The translations under genes were made by a program, and so were the position numbers. A DNA stretch of 64,000 nt. It comes from Annona cherimola (Eukaryota > Streptophyta > Magnoliopsida > Magnoliales > Annonaceae). The number at the start of each line of letters is the position of its first letter. Positions within the stretch are counted from its first letter, which is position 1. The stretch spans positions 57,331,563 through 57,395,562 of the forward strand of contig CM059972.1 in the NCBI GenBank assembly GCA_030490835.1, read 5' to 3'. Of the stretch, positions 21,353-33,311 are shown one piece after another. A model generated the notes under the pieces. It ran no database searches and was not told the DNA's origin. It worked only from the letters and a program-made list of their open reading frames with translations.

Positions 21353-23123
21353 TGTTGGAAATAATTATTGAAATTGAATGAAAAATACCCAAACCATGTG
21401 TTTTAATGATTAAACAACACAATTTGGGTAAATCTTAGCTACTAATATGTATTGTGCAATGTTTAAGGTTATAAAAATGAAATATGCAAAGTATGACAGA
21501 TCAAGTTGATCTCCAAGTCGACTCAGATATCGACTTAGGTAAAGTCGATCCCCAAGTTGACTCCAGCAGCGACTTCAAGTGTTGATTTTTGAACAGCGTT
21601 GAAATTGGAGACCAAGAGCTGCTGAAGTCGCAGATGAAGTCGACTCCACTTGCGACTTGGGCCAAGTCGCAGACCAAGTCGACTCCAGTATCGACTTCAC
21701 ATAACATTTTCCTTCCAGCGTTGAAATTAGAAAGCACAGCTACCGAAGTCACACATGAAGTCGACTCCACTTGCAACTTGGGTGAAGTCGCAGGCAAAGT
21801 CGACTCCAGCATCAACTTCAGATGGGCAGTGCAGATTTTCAAAATTTCAAGTCGAAGGCCAAGCCAACTTCAAGATAGACTTGAGTCAAATTGAAGATGA
21901 AGTCGACTCAAAATTTTCAACTTGAATATATGAAGACTAATCCAAGTTTAAAGCAAGCAAGACACATGGATTCAACCATTCTAAATCAAAGTTGGATTTG
22001 TTCATACAAGATTCGAGTTTTTCAAGTTCTCTAGACTTAAAGCTAAAGAAATTTTGTACAAATAAGTTCTAAGTATTGAAAGAAAAAAGAAGAAGAAGAA
22101 GTTAAGCAAGCAAGAGAAACTTCAACAAAGATCAAACTGACTTGGCAAAAGAAAGAAGTCAAGTCGCACCCGAAGTCGACTCCAAGATCGACTTGAAGCC
22201 AAGTCTCAGACCAAGTCGACCCAGAGGATAAACTTGGAAACTGAAGAATAGCTGAAGTCGCACACGAAGTCGACTCCAGCATGCGACTTGGGTGAAGTTG
22301 CACACGAAGTCGACTACACTTGCGACTTGGAGGCGTAATGTTCGAATTTTTTAACGTTGGAACATTTATTACGCGCTAACCAACTATATAACGTTCAAAA
22401 TTCTCCCTCCTCTATATATAGACACTCAAGCAAATGTGAAAAGATACAAGATAGAGCTGAAAAAGAGGAAAGAAGTGCTACTAAGAGTTTCAATCCACTT
22501 TTCTCTACAATTGGGTGATCTATACACTTTCAAAGGAAGAACAAGCTTCAAAGTTGCTGTTTGCTTCAACGCAATATGATTCGTTGCTTCTACAGATTCT
22601 TCCTCAAGCTGAAACTTGCTACACAAATCTGTAAAGTTTAGATTTCTCTATTTGATCTTGTTATTTAATTTTGGTGCTTAGTTTGAGTTCGGTGTTTCAA
22701 ACCAAGATATAGCAAGTAGAGTTGTGATTGGAGTGTAACTCATCACCTACTTGTGTTGCTTGTTATACATGCCCCCTAGAGCTAGAATCTAGAAGAGAGC
22801 GGAGACTCTGGTTGTATATGCCCCCTAAAGCTAGAATCTAGAAGAGAGTGGAGACTCTAGCTGTATTCGCGGAATACATAGTGGAACCCAAGTCACAAGG
22901 GAGTGTGAGCTTGGAAGAGTGGAGTAGGGAAAGGTTGCCCGAACCACTATAAATCTTGTCTACTGTTTTTCATTTTCGCTTTCATTATCTTATTGCTTTC
23001 TATTTGTTTCATTAAAGGGGTTTAAACTAAACCGGGGTAAAATCTCTAATTAAAGTTTTAAATTCTTAAATACCCAATTCACCCCTCCCCTCTTGGGTAA
23101 TTGCCATCAATTCGGGACCAACA
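21353..23123 (+). repeat. Element B 3' LTR
   Basis: 1771 bp, TGTTGG to CCAACA, followed by the ATTTT duplication. It carries GTCGAC modules (about 21520-21810 and 22160-22330), a TATA box at 22413 and two 49-bp units at about 22770-22862. Compared with the 5' LTR pieces there are many substitutions and some indels, so B is clearly older than A and D. Confidence 0.93.
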
Positions 23124-24336
23124 ATTTTCCCAAAGGCCCTGTATTATTCTTCTGTCTAAGCTACACAATCTTGGGCGGCTTACTGCATAACTCTTTCTAA
23201 AGCTGCAGTTATCCTTTACTCTTTCTACCTTTGAGATATTACTCTTAGTGGTAATATCTCAAATCCTTTGACTTAGGGTTCATAGTTTCCCGTCGTTAAC
23301 GGGTTCATGGACTCACTTGTCCTGGTCGTTTAGATTTACTACTAGCTTCTCTTCTTCCTTGTTGACTCATATCAGCAACTGCCTTTCCCTTGTTCAAAAC
23401 TAAGGTAATAAGCATGTTGTAGAATGCATCATATAACATTATGTCAATAGCATTTCTCATTATAATATTCATTCATATCACACATAGTCAACATGATCAT
23501 TTCTGATCATAAAATCATCACACATAGTCAATAACATAATATAGAAAGATCAATGATCTTTCCTTTTTTTTATATAATTTAGCACTTAAATGAAATCATA
23601 TGCATATGTATTTTCATAACATTAAACATCATACATTAGGAGTCAAAAGAAACTCCCTTTTTCTTACCTTTCTCATTTCTACCTACACATTTCATGGTGT
23701 AAGGTTGCTTTTCCCTACACATACAGATTATATTTGCATAATCTATCATTTTATCATGAACATAATTCTAGACTAAAAATCATTTAGAAAGTTGGCACCT
23801 TGGTGCCTTCCATATGTCACCATGGCTCTATACCTTAAACATATGTATCATATAGCATAGTCATGTGCTATCTTAGGTAAGGTGTGGTCAACCTTAAGTA
23901 TGGGAGGTCTCTATGTAGAGTTCCATAATCCGTCATCTGTTCTGATTCTCTTCTATCCTTTGTCTTTCTTTAAATTTTTCTGCCTCCTTCTTCATTTCAT
24001 CTGACCTAATATCATTTTTCCTTCGTATACCATCTATTTCATGAAACATAGCGACCAACTACATTTTCTTAATTAACCATATCCTTGTGTCATAATGACA
24101 CACAATATAAGACAATACATATCGTATGTGTCTTATAGTTTCAATCTATTTTTTGCATCATTTTTTATTTTTCTTCTATATCTATCCATCAATCTTTGCT
24201 AAATGTCATCTTTGTGATATCAAGCCTTTGCTTTCCATGCCTATTACCAATCCATATTCTTATACCAACTTCTGTGGCATCAGACCTATCCTTTCATCAT
24301 CCTTTATTTTCTCCTTCTCCCGCCTATTTACCAATC
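23124..24336 (-). pseudogene. Decayed gag N-terminus and leader of gypsy element C (right part)
   Basis: The first about 280 bp resemble, on the minus strand, the start of the gag gene of element E (about 43310-43560), with the same order of C/T-rich blocks but no open frame. The rest up to the primer-binding site is AT-rich leader. The leader ORF seen in E at 44068-44915 is not recognisable here. No other coding signal was found. Confidence 0.5.
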
Positions 24337-24351
24337 CTTACTCTGATACCA
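24337..24351 (-). other. Primer-binding site of element C (tRNA-iMet)
   Basis: On the minus strand the sequence reads TGGTATCAGAG(T), one base short of the usual TGGTATCAGAGC. It lies five bases inside the LTR boundary, as in element E (45175-45190). It fixes the minus orientation of C. Confidence 0.75.
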
Positions 24352-24649
24352 AGCTCTGTGGTGCCTCGAATCGAGAGTCACTTCCTTACCTCAAGATTTA
24401 TCGATTGGTAAATGTGAATCAGGATTGTTGCCCTGATCAAGCGGCGGGTTCTTAATTGGATCTTGTCCAAATTTTTTTTTTGTTTTCATCTGTCATCATT
24501 CATAACTTTATATAGCAATCATCACACATTGTGACATTTCACTTGTAATAGAATTCATCATTTCGTTCATAGCATCCTTTCATGCCTGTCATTATTCACT
24601 CAAACATTGTACACATCATACTTGCATACATTTAGTCATTGACTCACAT

Positions 24650-24784
24650 GAAACTTAGAATTCTAACTAAGTTCATATACACATAAACATGAAACTTAGA
24701 ATTCTAACTAAGTTCATATACACATAAACATGGAACTTAGAATTCTAACTAAGTTCATATACACATAAACATGGAACTTAGAAC
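24650..24784. repeat. 41-bp tandem repeats in element C LTR (3.3 units before D, rest after 33317)
   Basis: Units start at 24650, 24691, 24732 and 24773 and read GAAACTTAGAATTCTAACTA followed by AGTTCATATACACATAAACAT, with GG/GA variation at the start. Element D inserted in the fourth unit, which continues at 33317-33341. The array is a minisatellite inside the LTR. Confidence 0.92.
24780..24784. repeat. Left target-site duplication of element D (AGAAC)
   Basis: AGAAC precedes D's first base and is repeated at 33312-33316 after its last base. Confidence 0.93.
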
Positions 24785-26377
24785 TGTTGGGTCCCGAATA
24801 GATGGCAAAACCCAAGAGGGGAGGGGTGAATTGGGTTCTTAAAAATTTCTTTGGTAACTTAAAAACTTAACCCCTTGTAGAATTAATCCCCTTGAATGAA
24901 GAAACTGAATGGAAAGCAAAGTAATAAAGAGAGCAGAAATAAAAGCAAGTAGACAAGGATTTTATAGTGGTTCGGGCAACCTCCCTACTCCACTCTTCCA
25001 AGCTCACACTCCTTGTGACTTGGGTTCCACTATTGTATTCCGCGAATACAACTAGAGCTTCTTGCTCTCTTCTAGATTCTAGCTCTAGGGGGCATATACA
25101 ACCAGAGCCTCTTGCTCTCTTCTAGATTCTAGCTCTAGGGGGCATCAAACACTTAGCACAAGTAGGTGATGAGTCACACTCCAATCACACACTACTTTGC
25201 TACCTCTTGATCTTAGCTACGCAAGCTAAATCAAGTTCAACACAAACAAGTAAACAATAAAAGTAAACTACACTTTACAGGTGTGTAGAAACGATTTAGC
25301 GCAGGGAAGAACTTGTAGATGATGGCTTTGAAATTTCTGAATGTAGCTCTTGCAACTTGAAGCACAATTCTTCCTCTCTTGATTGGCTTGATCACTTTAA
25401 TGCTCTTGTAGATAGGAGTTATGCTCACTTAATGTTTTCCAACTACTTCCCTCGTCCACCATGAATGCTATTTATAATTATGGAGGGAATCCGAACGTTA
25501 GAAGGTAGGTGGCGCGCATTTAATGCGCCAACGTTCGAATTAATTCCGACCGTTGCGACCCAAGTCGCAGGTGGAGTCGACTTCGGATGCGACTTCGCCC
25601 AAGTCGCAGATGGAGTCGACTTCGGGTGCGACTTCGCTTCTCCGTCGCAACTTCAAGTTCCAGTCAGGGTCGACTTGGGTTCACGACTTGACCCAAGTCG
25701 CAGGTGGAGTCGACTTCGTGTGCGACTTCACCTCGTCAGTTGATTTTCTGAACTCCGGAACTTTGGAAATCTTTCTCTTTTTGTTTAGTCTTCTTCATGC
25801 CTTTAGTTCTTTTGCACTTTTTATATTACTTTCTGGATCCTTGTGCCTTGCTTTCATTAGCTCCATGATTTGCAATCCTTAGAAGCTTGACTTTGATTCC
25901 TCTTAAATCTTGAATCTTTGAAAGCAGCTTGAATCAGTATCTTTGAATCTCCAAAACCTCAAGTCGCACTTCGGGGTCGACTTCGTTCGCGACTTCACCC
26001 AAGTCGCAACTGGAGTCGACTTCACTTGCGACTTCGATATTCTGCTGCTCCGAAATTTAACTCTGGAAGGATTTGCTCGACTGAAGTCGATGGTGAGGTC
26101 GACTTCGTTTGCGACTTGGCTACCCAAGTCGCAGGTGGAGTCGACTTGGCCTGCGACTTCACCTTCCCTTCTTCCGTTTTCAACTTCTGGACAGTTCTGC
26201 ATGTTTGAAGTCGATCTTGGAGTCGACTTGGGGAACGACTTGGCCTTCCAACTTGATTTTCTTCAAATGTATATTCCTTAAGACATTTCACAAACTTGTT
26301 AGTAGCCAAGACTTTCTCAAATTGATTTGTTAATCATCAAAACATAGATTTAGCTAGTTTTCCTCATGTTTCCAACA
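24785..26377 (-). repeat. Element D 3' LTR (left on plus strand)
   Basis: 1593 bp, from TGTTGGGTCC to TTCCAACA on the plus strand. It carries two 50-bp units (25054-25146), a TATA box read on the minus strand (25468-25476) and GTCGAC modules at about 25560-25740 and 25960-26245. In the sense of the element the palindromes lie in U3, upstream of the TATA box, as in A. Confidence 0.95.
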
Positions 26378-26392
26378 ATCTCCCCCTTTTTG
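26378..26392 (-). other. LTR-proximal polypurine tract of element D
   Basis: On the minus strand AAAAAGGGGGAGAT abuts the 3' LTR. It is identical to the tract of B and nearly so to A. Confidence 0.9.
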
Positions 26393-26699
26393 ATGATTGA
26401 CAAAACCGATTTGAGTGGATACCTTTCATTTAAATAAATATGCTCATATTGCATTATGAAATTATGCAAACATTCAAAGTATTCATTTAAGCATATACAT
26501 ATCCTACTCTTCTCTCCTTAAATCTCTCTCCCCTTTAATCATAAAGACTTATACTCAAATAACTTATATTCAAATCCTCTTCTTCTCCCCATTCTTAAAT
26601 CTCTCTCCCCCTTTTTGTCAATATATCAAAAAGATTAGAGGGTAAAAGAAACAAGTGGGTTTGCTCCCCCTAAATGGGTGCTCCCCCTCAATTTATGCT
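26393..26699 (-). other. Element D pol-LTR spacer with additional polypurine tracts
   Basis: About 300 bp without coding signal. On the minus strand further purine runs are seen at about 26520-26535, 26597-26616 (GACAAAAAGGGGGAGAGAG), 26664-26670 and 26682-26690 (TGAGGGGGAGCA). Several purine tracts before the LTR are, to my knowledge, typical for Sireviruses. Confidence 0.7.
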
Positions 26700-29600
26700 T
26701 TAAGTGAGTTCAAGCATTCCCATGTCATTTCTAATCTTATAAAATGCTTCTTTTGCTAGGGGCTTAGTGAATATATCTGCAACTTGATCCTCTGTTCTTA
26801 CATATACCAAACATATGTCATGATTTTCTACATGTTCTCTAATGAAATGATGTCTAAGGTCTATATGTTTGGTCCTAGAATGCAAGACTGGATTCTTGGT
26901 TAGACATATGGCACTGGTATTGTCACATTTGATAGGTATATCTTTAAAATCCATGCCATAGTCCCTAAGTTGCTGTTTCATCCAAAGTAATTGAGCACAA
27001 CAGCTCCCGGTGGCAATATATTCGGCTTCCGCCGTAGATAGAGCAACACTAGTTTGTTTTCTTGAAAACCATGAAACCAACATGCTTCCAAGAAACTGAC
27101 ATGTTCCACTAGTGATTTTTCTATCTACTTTGTAACCAGCAAAATCCGCATCCGAGTAGCCGATTAGATCAAAATTAGAGCCCTTTGGATACCATAGTCC
27201 TAAATTGGTAGTGTCTACTAGATATCTAAAAATTCTTTTCACAGCTACCGAGTGTGATTCTTTTGGGCATGATTGAAATCTAGAGCACATACACACACTA
27301 AACAAAATATCTGGCCTAGAAGCAGTTAAATACAATAAGGAACCTATCATGCTTCTATACAATCTTAAATCAACTACTTTGCCCTTCTCATCTTTGTCAA
27401 GCTTGATTGTAGAGCTCATGGGCGTGTTTGCTCCTTTGCTATTCTCCATGCCAAACTTCTTTAGCATTTCCTTGATATACTTGGACTGGTTTATGAAGAT
27501 TCCTTCATTTAATTGCTTGATTTGCAGTCCAAGGAAGAAGTTTAGCTCTCCCATCATGCTCATCTCAAACTCTTTCTGCATAAGCTCAGAAAATTCTTGG
27601 CAAAGAGTTTCATTAGTAGCACCAAAAATAATATCATCTACATAAATCTGAATGATCAATATCTCCTTTCCATTGTACTTGATAAACAAAGTGGTGTCTA
27701 CATTTCCTTTTTGAAAATCATGATCAATCAGAAATTTGCTTAGTCTATCATACCAAGTTCTTGGAGCTTGTTTTAATTCATATAATGCTTTGGTTAGCTT
27801 GTATACAAATTTAGATTGATCTTTTTCCTCAAATCCAGGTGGTTGTTCTACATACACCTCTTCATTTATATAACCATTCAGAAATGCACTTTTGACATCC
27901 ATTTGAAACAATTTAAAGTTCATGTGAGATGCAAAAGCTAGTAAGATACGAATTGCCTCTAATCTAGCAACCGGGGCATAGGATTCTTCAAAATCTATTC
28001 CTTCTTCTTGTGAGTATCCTTTTGCCACAAGTCTAGCTTTGTTCCTCACTACAAGTCCACTTTCATCTAATTTGTTCCTAAAGACCCACTTGGTGCCAAT
28101 AACAATACAGTCATTTGGTCTAGGAACAAGGTGCCAAACTTGATTTCTTTCAAATTGATTTAGCTCTTCTTGCATTGCTATAATCCAGTTTTCATCATCA
28201 AGAGCTTGTTCAATATTAGAAGGTTCAATCTTGGATACAAAAGCATATTGTCCACACACATTTTGCTTTGACCTTCTAGTTTTTACACCTTCATACACAT
28301 TTCCTATAACTTGCTCAATTGGATGTGCATGTTTGAATTTTAAATCAGATGGAGGTTTATAGGAATCATCACCTTCACTTACCCTTTCCTCCATGGACTC
28401 TTCTTGCTTTTCCACATGCAGCCTTTCAAGGCCATTTGCTATGTCATCTGCATCACTTGAATCATCCTTTCTTTTAAAGCATGGGTTAGTTTCATCAAAA
28501 ATAACATGTATGGATTCTTCTACAACTTGGTTTCGTTTATTGAAATCTCTATATGCTTTGCTATTTGATGAATAACCAAGGAATATTGCTTCATCACTTT
28601 TAGCATCAAGTTTTCCCAAGTTGGTTTTTCCATTGTTCAGAACATAGCATGTGCATCCAAAAGCATGAAAATAAGATATGTTTGGTTTCCTTCCCTTCCA
28701 TAGCTCATATGGGGTCTTTTTCAAGATAGCTCTAATGGTAACTCGATTTAAAACATGACAAGCTGTGCTCACAGCTTCACCCCAAAACTTCTTGGATAAT
28801 TTGCTCTCATTTATCATTGTTCTAGCCATCTCTTGTATAGTTCTGTTTTTCCTTTCAACTACTCCATTTTGTTGTGGAGTTCTTGGTGCAGAAAATGTGT
28901 GATGAATCCCTTTTTCATTACATAATTCTATGAATCGTTTGTTTTCAAACTCACCACCATGGTCACTTCTTATAGACATAATAGTACTTTGTTTTTCATT
29001 TTCCACCAAGTTTACAAAAGTTGAAAACATAGAGAAAGCTTCATCTTTGCTAGCTAAGAGAATTATCCATGTGAATCTTGAAAAGTCATCTACAATAACA
29101 AATACATATTTCTTTCCACCAATGGTTAAAATGTCGGATGGTCCATATAGATCCATGTGTAGCAATTCAAGTGGCCTTGTGGTGGAAATCTCCTTTTTGG
29201 TAGAAAAAGACATCTTTGGTTGTTTAGATAATTGACATGCCTTGCAAATTTTGTCTTTGTCATATTTCAACTTTGGCAAGCCTTCTACCAAACTCTTTTT
29301 CCATAGGGTCTTTATGTTTGACATATTCACATGTCCAAGTCTTTTATGCCAAACCCATGGATCATTTTCAATGGCCATTAGACATTGACCATCTAGTTCA
29401 TCAAGTGAAACCAAATATACATTTCCATGTCTTCTTCCACTAAACATGATATGCTCACCATCAAATACATTGCATACAGATGATTTAAACACAACCTTAT
29501 ATCCTTTATCACATAATTGGCTAATGCTCATTAAGTTATGCTTGAGTCCTTCAACAAACAAAACATCCTCCATACATGCATTTGAGCTACTGTAAATATT

Positions 29601-29774
29601 TCCTTTACCTTTGATTTTACCTTTCTCATTATTACCAAAGGCAACCGTTCCGTCGTTGCAAGGCTTAAGTTTGTGAAACAAATTTCTTTCTCCAGTCATG
29701 TGCCTTGAACAACCTCTATCCATGAACCATACATTATTTGCCTTTGCCTTTAAACAAATCTGAAAAATAAACAA
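26700..29774 (-). CDS. pol: Element D Pol (protease-integrase-RT-RNase H), open frame with altered protease site
   Basis: 1024 open codons; no AUG at its start, because it is expected to follow gag by +1 recoding. Protease: about residues 16-110, with [11 protein letters not shown], where the catalytic DSG of A and B is DRG. Integrase zinc finger HKRLGH...CKAC about 168-208. DDE core: [20 protein letters not shown] and [12 protein letters not shown], about 228-330. RT: about 530-780, with [11 protein letters not shown] and [19 protein letters not shown] has Glu where A and B have Gly. RNase H: about 880-1010, with [18 protein letters not shown] and KCDNTSAIC. Apart from the protease Ser-to-Arg change it looks able to reverse transcribe and integrate. 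If the protease is dead, particle maturation would need a helper in trans. Confidence 0.93.
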   Translation of the reverse strand: MFIFQICLKAKANNVWFMDRGCSRHMTGERNLFHKLKPCNDGTVAFGNNEKGKIKGKGNIYSSSNACMEDVLFVEGLKHNLMSISQLCDKGYKVVFKSSVCNVFDGEHIMFSGRRHGNVYLVSLDELDGQCLMAIENDPWVWHKRLGHVNMSNIKTLWKKSLVEGLPKLKYDKDKICKACQLSKQPKMSFSTKKEISTTRPLELLHMDLYGPSDILTIGGKKYVFVIVDDFSRFTWIILLASKDEAFSMFSTFVNLVENEKQSTIMSIRSDHGGEFENKRFIELCNEKGIHHTFSAPRTPQQNGVVERKNRTIQEMARTMINESKLSKKFWGEAVSTACHVLNRVTIRAILKKTPYELWKGRKPNISYFHAFGCTCYVLNNGKTNLGKLDAKSDEAIFLGYSSNSKAYRDFNKRNQVVEESIHVIFDETNPCFKRKDDSSDADDIANGLERLHVEKQEESMEERVSEGDDSYKPPSDLKFKHAHPIEQVIGNVYEGVKTRRSKQNVCGQYAFVSKIEPSNIEQALDDENWIIAMQEELNQFERNQVWHLVPRPNDCIVIGTKWVFRNKLDESGLVVRNKARLVAKGYSQEEGIDFEESYAPVARLEAIRILLAFASHMNFKLFQMDVKSAFLNGYINEEVYVEQPPGFEEKDQSKFVYKLTKALYELKQAPRTWYDRLSKFLIDHDFQKGNVDTTLFIKYNGKEILIIQIYVDDIIFGATNETLCQEFSELMQKEFEMSMMGELNFFLGLQIKQLNEGIFINQSKYIKEMLKKFGMENSKGANTPMSSTIKLDKDEKGKVVDLRLYRSMIGSLLYLTASRPDILFSVCMCSRFQSCPKESHSVAVKRIFRYLVDTTNLGLWYPKGSNFDLIGYSDADFAGYKVDRKITSGTCQFLGSMLVSWFSRKQTSVALSTAEAEYIATGSCCAQLLWMKQQLRDYGMDFKDIPIKCDNTSAICLTKNPVLHSRTKHIDLRHHFIREHVENHDICLVYVRTEDQVADIFTKPLAKEAFYKIRNDMGMLELT

Positions 29775-29781
29775 GTAATTC

Positions 29782-31620
29782 TCATCTTTTTGGTACCCAT
29801 TTTATGGGTCCATTTGGGTTAGTAAAATGATTTAATCTTCGTTGCTCTATCTTAGAAAGCCCAAATCTCGTGTTCCTTGGAACCCAAACTAATCTTGCAC
29901 CATGGTCATATAATTTCTTGAAGTTACATTTATAGGCTTTATGACCCATCTTGTTGCAAAAGTTACAAGCCATTGGTAATCTAGGAGTAGGCCTCCAAGT
30001 ATATTTTGGTTCAAGTGTTGGCCTTTTAGTCCACACAACATTTTTCCTTTGTGGCTTGAATGTAGGTGCAGTATTTGTTTGATATTTTTCATGTATTGGC
30101 ACATTTGATTTACCACTTTCTTTTTGCTCAAATGTATTGTATCCAAGACCTCTTCTATCTGTTTGTGAGGTCATATTCAAGAACATCTTCACATTTTCAC
30201 CGGGATTAGAAAACTTTGCTAATGATTCATTTAAGGATTCGTTCTCCTTTTTCAGTTTCTCAACTTCTTTCAACAACAGTTCATTTTCTTCTTTCAATTT
30301 TGTTGACATTTCAGCTAGTTTTCCATTTTCAATGATAACAAAGTTACATTGTTTTCTTTTTAATGTCAACTTGTTTCCTAGCTTTTTGATTTCCCCATAC
30401 AATGAATCATATGCAATTTGTAGTTCATCTAATTCGGCACATTTGAGGCAATCATGAAAAGAAGAATAACTTGATTGAGAATAAGGTTTGGAAGTTACCT
30501 CTTCACTTTCTGTGTATTTTGTTAAGGTAGATTGATCTTCAAAAACTTCCGTCGTGTTCAAGCATAGCAGTTCTTCTTCTTGTTCAATTTGTGCTACGCA
30601 GCATATTCTTGCACAGTTGGCCGCATCGTTGTCATCGGTTGAAGAGCTGCATGTTGATGACGTCTCCTCATTGACGTACATGCCTCTTCCCTTTTGATAT
30701 CTTCTGCCTTCATGATTTTCCTTTGGCCTTTCTTCCGGTGTAGGACATTGGGTTTGCATATGTCCTACGCCCCCGCATCTATAGCATTTGATTGGTTCTT
30801 TCTTTTTCTCTCTGGAATTTCTGTCTTTGAAATTTCTGAAATTTCCGCCTTTTCTCACAAATTTTCTGAATCGTTTTGTGAGTAGGGCCATCTCGTCATC
30901 GTTTTGAGAGGATGAGGTGTCATCCGTGTCTTGTGTAGCTTTCAAGGCAATTGCTCTTTTGCCTTTATGTTGATCCTCATTCCTTTTCTTAATTAGCTCA
31001 TGTGACATGAGTGAGCTAATAAGATCTTCAAGCTTCAATGTGTTGAGGTCTTTGGCTTCTTCAATTGCCGTTATCTTTGGAGTCCATGAATCCGGTAGAG
31101 CTCTCAATATCTTCATAACCTGTTCGGATTCAGAAATAGCCTTTCCAAGACCTTTTAGAGCATTAGTAATCTTAGAAAATCTAGCAAACATTTCAGAAAT
31201 ATTTTCTGTGTCTAGCATTCTAAAACTTTCCAATTCTCCTATCAAGATATTTCTCCTAGTCCCTTGGACTTGAGAGGTTCCTTCATAAATGGATGTTAGA
31301 GTATCCCATATCTCCTTGGCGGTTAGGCAAGATGATACTCTATCATATTCCGAAGCCGTAAGAGCACAAAATAAAGAGTTCATAGCCTTAGCATTGCTCT
31401 TGACGGTTCTTACTTCCTCTTCGGTCCATTTGGAAGCTCTTTTATCAATTGGCAAAGTTACACCATCTTGGATAGCAATCCAAGAATCCATATCGGTAGC
31501 CATGATGAGTTGCTTCATACGAAGCTTCCAATAGCCAAAGTTGTTCCCATCAAACAATGGTGGCCTTGTAAAAGATTGGCCCTCGGCAAAAGCGGGAACG
31601 AGAATCGATTGGGATGCCAT
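29782..31620 (-). CDS. gag: Element D Gag, intact
   Basis: 612 residues, close to the 600 of element A. The capsid-like region has [10 protein letters not shown] and [16 protein letters not shown] knuckle [14 protein letters not shown] lies near residue 280, an acidic Ser/Thr/Asp region follows, then a long coiled coil (about 405-480, [20 protein letters not shown]). A second knuckle [14 protein letters not shown] lies near 560, and the protein ends in KWVPKR. The start is the first ATG after the primer-binding site. The stop is eight bases before the pol frame, which is +1. It forms the particle shell and binds RNA. Confidence 0.94.
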   Translation of the reverse strand: MASQSILVPAFAEGQSFTRPPLFDGNNFGYWKLRMKQLIMATDMDSWIAIQDGVTLPIDKRASKWTEEEVRTVKSNAKAMNSLFCALTASEYDRVSSCLTAKEIWDTLTSIYEGTSQVQGTRRNILIGELESFRMLDTENISEMFARFSKITNALKGLGKAISESEQVMKILRALPDSWTPKITAIEEAKDLNTLKLEDLISSLMSHELIKKRNEDQHKGKRAIALKATQDTDDTSSSQNDDEMALLTKRFRKFVRKGGNFRNFKDRNSREKKKEPIKCYRCGGVGHMQTQCPTPEERPKENHEGRRYQKGRGMYVNEETSSTCSSSTDDNDAANCARICCVAQIEQEEELLCLNTTEVFEDQSTLTKYTESEEVTSKPYSQSSYSSFHDCLKCAELDELQIAYDSLYGEIKKLGNKLTLKRKQCNFVIIENGKLAEMSTKLKEENELLLKEVEKLKKENESLNESLAKFSNPGENVKMFLNMTSQTDRRGLGYNTFEQKESGKSNVPIHEKYQTNTAPTFKPQRKNVVWTKRPTLEPKYTWRPTPRLPMACNFCNKMGHKAYKCNFKKLYDHGARLVWVPRNTRFGLSKIEQRRLNHFTNPNGPIKWVPKR

Positions 31621-31651
31621 ATCAATAGATCTCTTTGGTTTAACTCAAAGA

Positions 31652-31666
31652 CCTGCTCTGATACCA
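31652..31666 (-). other. Primer-binding site of element D (tRNA-iMet)
   Basis: On the minus strand TGGTATCAGAGCAGG lies two bases from the 5' LTR (31669). It matches the site of B. Confidence 0.9.
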
Positions 31667-31668
31667 CT

Positions 31669-33311
31669 TGTTGGGTCCCGAATAGATGGCAAAACCCAAG
31701 AGGGGAGGGGTGAATTGGGTTCTTAAAAATTTCTTTGGTAACTTAAAAACTTAACCCCTTGTAGAATTAATCCCCTTGAATGAAGAAACTGAATGGAAAG
31801 CAAAGTAATAAAGAGAGCAGAAATAAAAGCAAGTAGACAAGGATTTTATAGTGGTTCGGGCAACCTCCCTACTCTACTCTTCCAAGCTCACACTCCTTGT
31901 GACTTGGGTTCCACTATTGTATTCCGCGAATACAACTAGAGCCTCTTTCTCTCTTCTAGATTCTAGCTCTAGGGGGCATATACAACCAGAGCCTCTTGCT
32001 CTCTTCTAGATTCTAGCTCTAGGGGGCATATACAACCAGAGCCTCTTGCTCTCTTCTAGATTCTAGCTCTAGGGGGCATCAAACACTTAGCACAAGTAGG
32101 TGATGAGTCACACTCCAATCACACACTACTTTGCTACCTCTTGATCTTAGCTACGCAAGCTAAATCAAGTTCAACACAAACAAGTAAACAATAAAAGTAA
32201 ACTACACTTTACAGGTGTGTAGAAACGATTTAGCGCAGGGAAGAACTTGTAGATGATGGCTTTGAAATTTCTGAATGTAGCTCTTGCAACTTGAAGCACA
32301 ATTCTTCCTCTCTTGATTGGCTTGATCACTTTAATGCTCTTGTAGATAGGAGTTATGCTCACTTAATGTTTTCCAACTACTTCCCTCGTCCACCATGAAT
32401 GTTATTTATAATTTTGGAGGGAATCCGAACGTTAGAAGGTAGGTGGCGCGCATTTAATGCGCCAACGTTCGAATTAATTCGGACCGTTGCGACCCAAGTC
32501 GCAGGTGGAGTCGACTTCGGATGCGACTTCGCCCAAGTCGCAGATGGAGTCGACTTCGGGTGCGACTTCGCTTCTCCATCGCAACTTCAAGTTCCAGTCA
32601 GGGTTGACTTGGGTTCACGACTTGACCCAAGTCGCAGGTGGAGTCGACTTCGTGTGCGACTTCACCTCGTCAGTTGATTTTCTGAACTCCGGAACTTTGG
32701 AAATCTTTCTCTTTTTGTTTAGTCTTCTTCATGCCTTTAGTTCTTTTGCACTTTTTGTATTACTTTCTGGATCCTTGTGCCTTGCTTTCATTAGCTCCAT
32801 GATTTGCAATCCTTAGAAGCTTGACTTTGATTCCTCTTAAATCTTGAATCTTTGAAAGCAGCTTGAATCAGTATCTTTGAATCTCCAAAACCTCAAGTCG
32901 CACTTCGGGGTCGACTTCGTTCGCGACTTCACCCAAGTCGCAACTGGAGTCGACTTCACTTGCGACTTCGATATTCTGCTGCTCCGAAATCTAACTCTGG
33001 AAGGATTTGCTCGACTGAAGTCGATGGTGAGGTCGACTTCGTTTGCGACTTGGCTACCCAAGTCGCAGGTGGAGTCGACTTGGCCTGCGACTTCACCTTC
33101 CCTTCTTCCGTTTTCAACTTCTGGACAGTTCTGCATGTTTGAAGTCGATCTTGGAGTCGACTTGGGGAACGACTTGGCCTTCCAACTTGATTTTCTTCAA
33201 ATGTATATTCCTTAAGACATTTCACAAACTTGTTAGTAGCCAAGACTTTCTCAAATTGATTTGTTAATCATCAAAATATAGATTTAGCTAGTTTTCCTCA
33301 TGTTTCCAACA
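31669..33311 (-). repeat. Element D 5' LTR (right on plus strand)
   Basis: 1643 bp. It carries three 50-bp units (31938-32080) against two in the other LTR, which accounts for the 50-bp length difference. The TATA motif on the minus strand is at 32403-32410 (TATAAATA). GTCGAC modules lie at about 32493-32672 and 32895-33180. As the 5' LTR this copy would drive transcription of D. Confidence 0.95.
32403..32410 (-). promoter_or_regulatory. Probable TATA box of element D 5' LTR
   Basis: TATAAATA on the minus strand, in the same relative place as in element A's LTR and downstream of the palindrome modules in the sense of the element. The other LTR has the same box at 25468-25476. Confidence 0.6.

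Larger units (their letters stand above)
1707..23123 (+). mobile_element. Copia (Sirevirus-like) element B, interrupted by element A
   Basis: Full outline of a plus-strand Ty1/copia element: 5' LTR in two pieces (1707-1942 and 12481-14004), iMet primer-binding site, gag, pol, a third ORF, polypurine tract and 3' LTR (21353-23123), flanked by ATTTT duplications. Element A (10.5 kb) sits inside its 5' LTR, so B is older than A. All three reading frames carry several stops and frameshifts, which fits greater age. The RT text ([20 protein letters not shown]) and a third ORF after pol point to the Sirevirus (SIRE/Maximus) lineage. B itself is inserted in the gag remnant of gypsy C. Confidence 0.92.
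24357..24784 (-). repeat. Element C 5' LTR, segment 1
   Basis: It starts TGTGGTGCC on the plus strand and then shares CCTTACCTCAAGAT and ATTGGTAAA with the outer end of the E LTR (34747). It is interrupted at 24784 by element D and resumes at 33312. The distal part holds 41-bp tandem repeats. Confidence 0.8.
24785..33311 (-). mobile_element. Copia (Sirevirus-like) element D, full length, open gag and pol
   Basis: An 8527-bp minus-strand element with LTRs 24785-26377 (3' end of the element, 1593 bp) and 31669-33311 (5' end, 1643 bp), AGAAC duplications, primer-binding site, intact gag, uninterrupted pol and several polypurine tracts. It has no third ORF; only about 320 bp separate pol from the LTR. 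The LTRs differ by one 50-bp repeat unit and by roughly ten substitutions seen by eye, so the insertion is fairly recent. It is the only element here with both main genes open, though the protease motif is altered. Confidence 0.96.

Noticed and set aside
24126..24455. Open frame of 109 residues across the C leader and LTR boundary
   Set aside because: It crosses the primer-binding site and LTR start on the antisense strand of C and has low-complexity composition.
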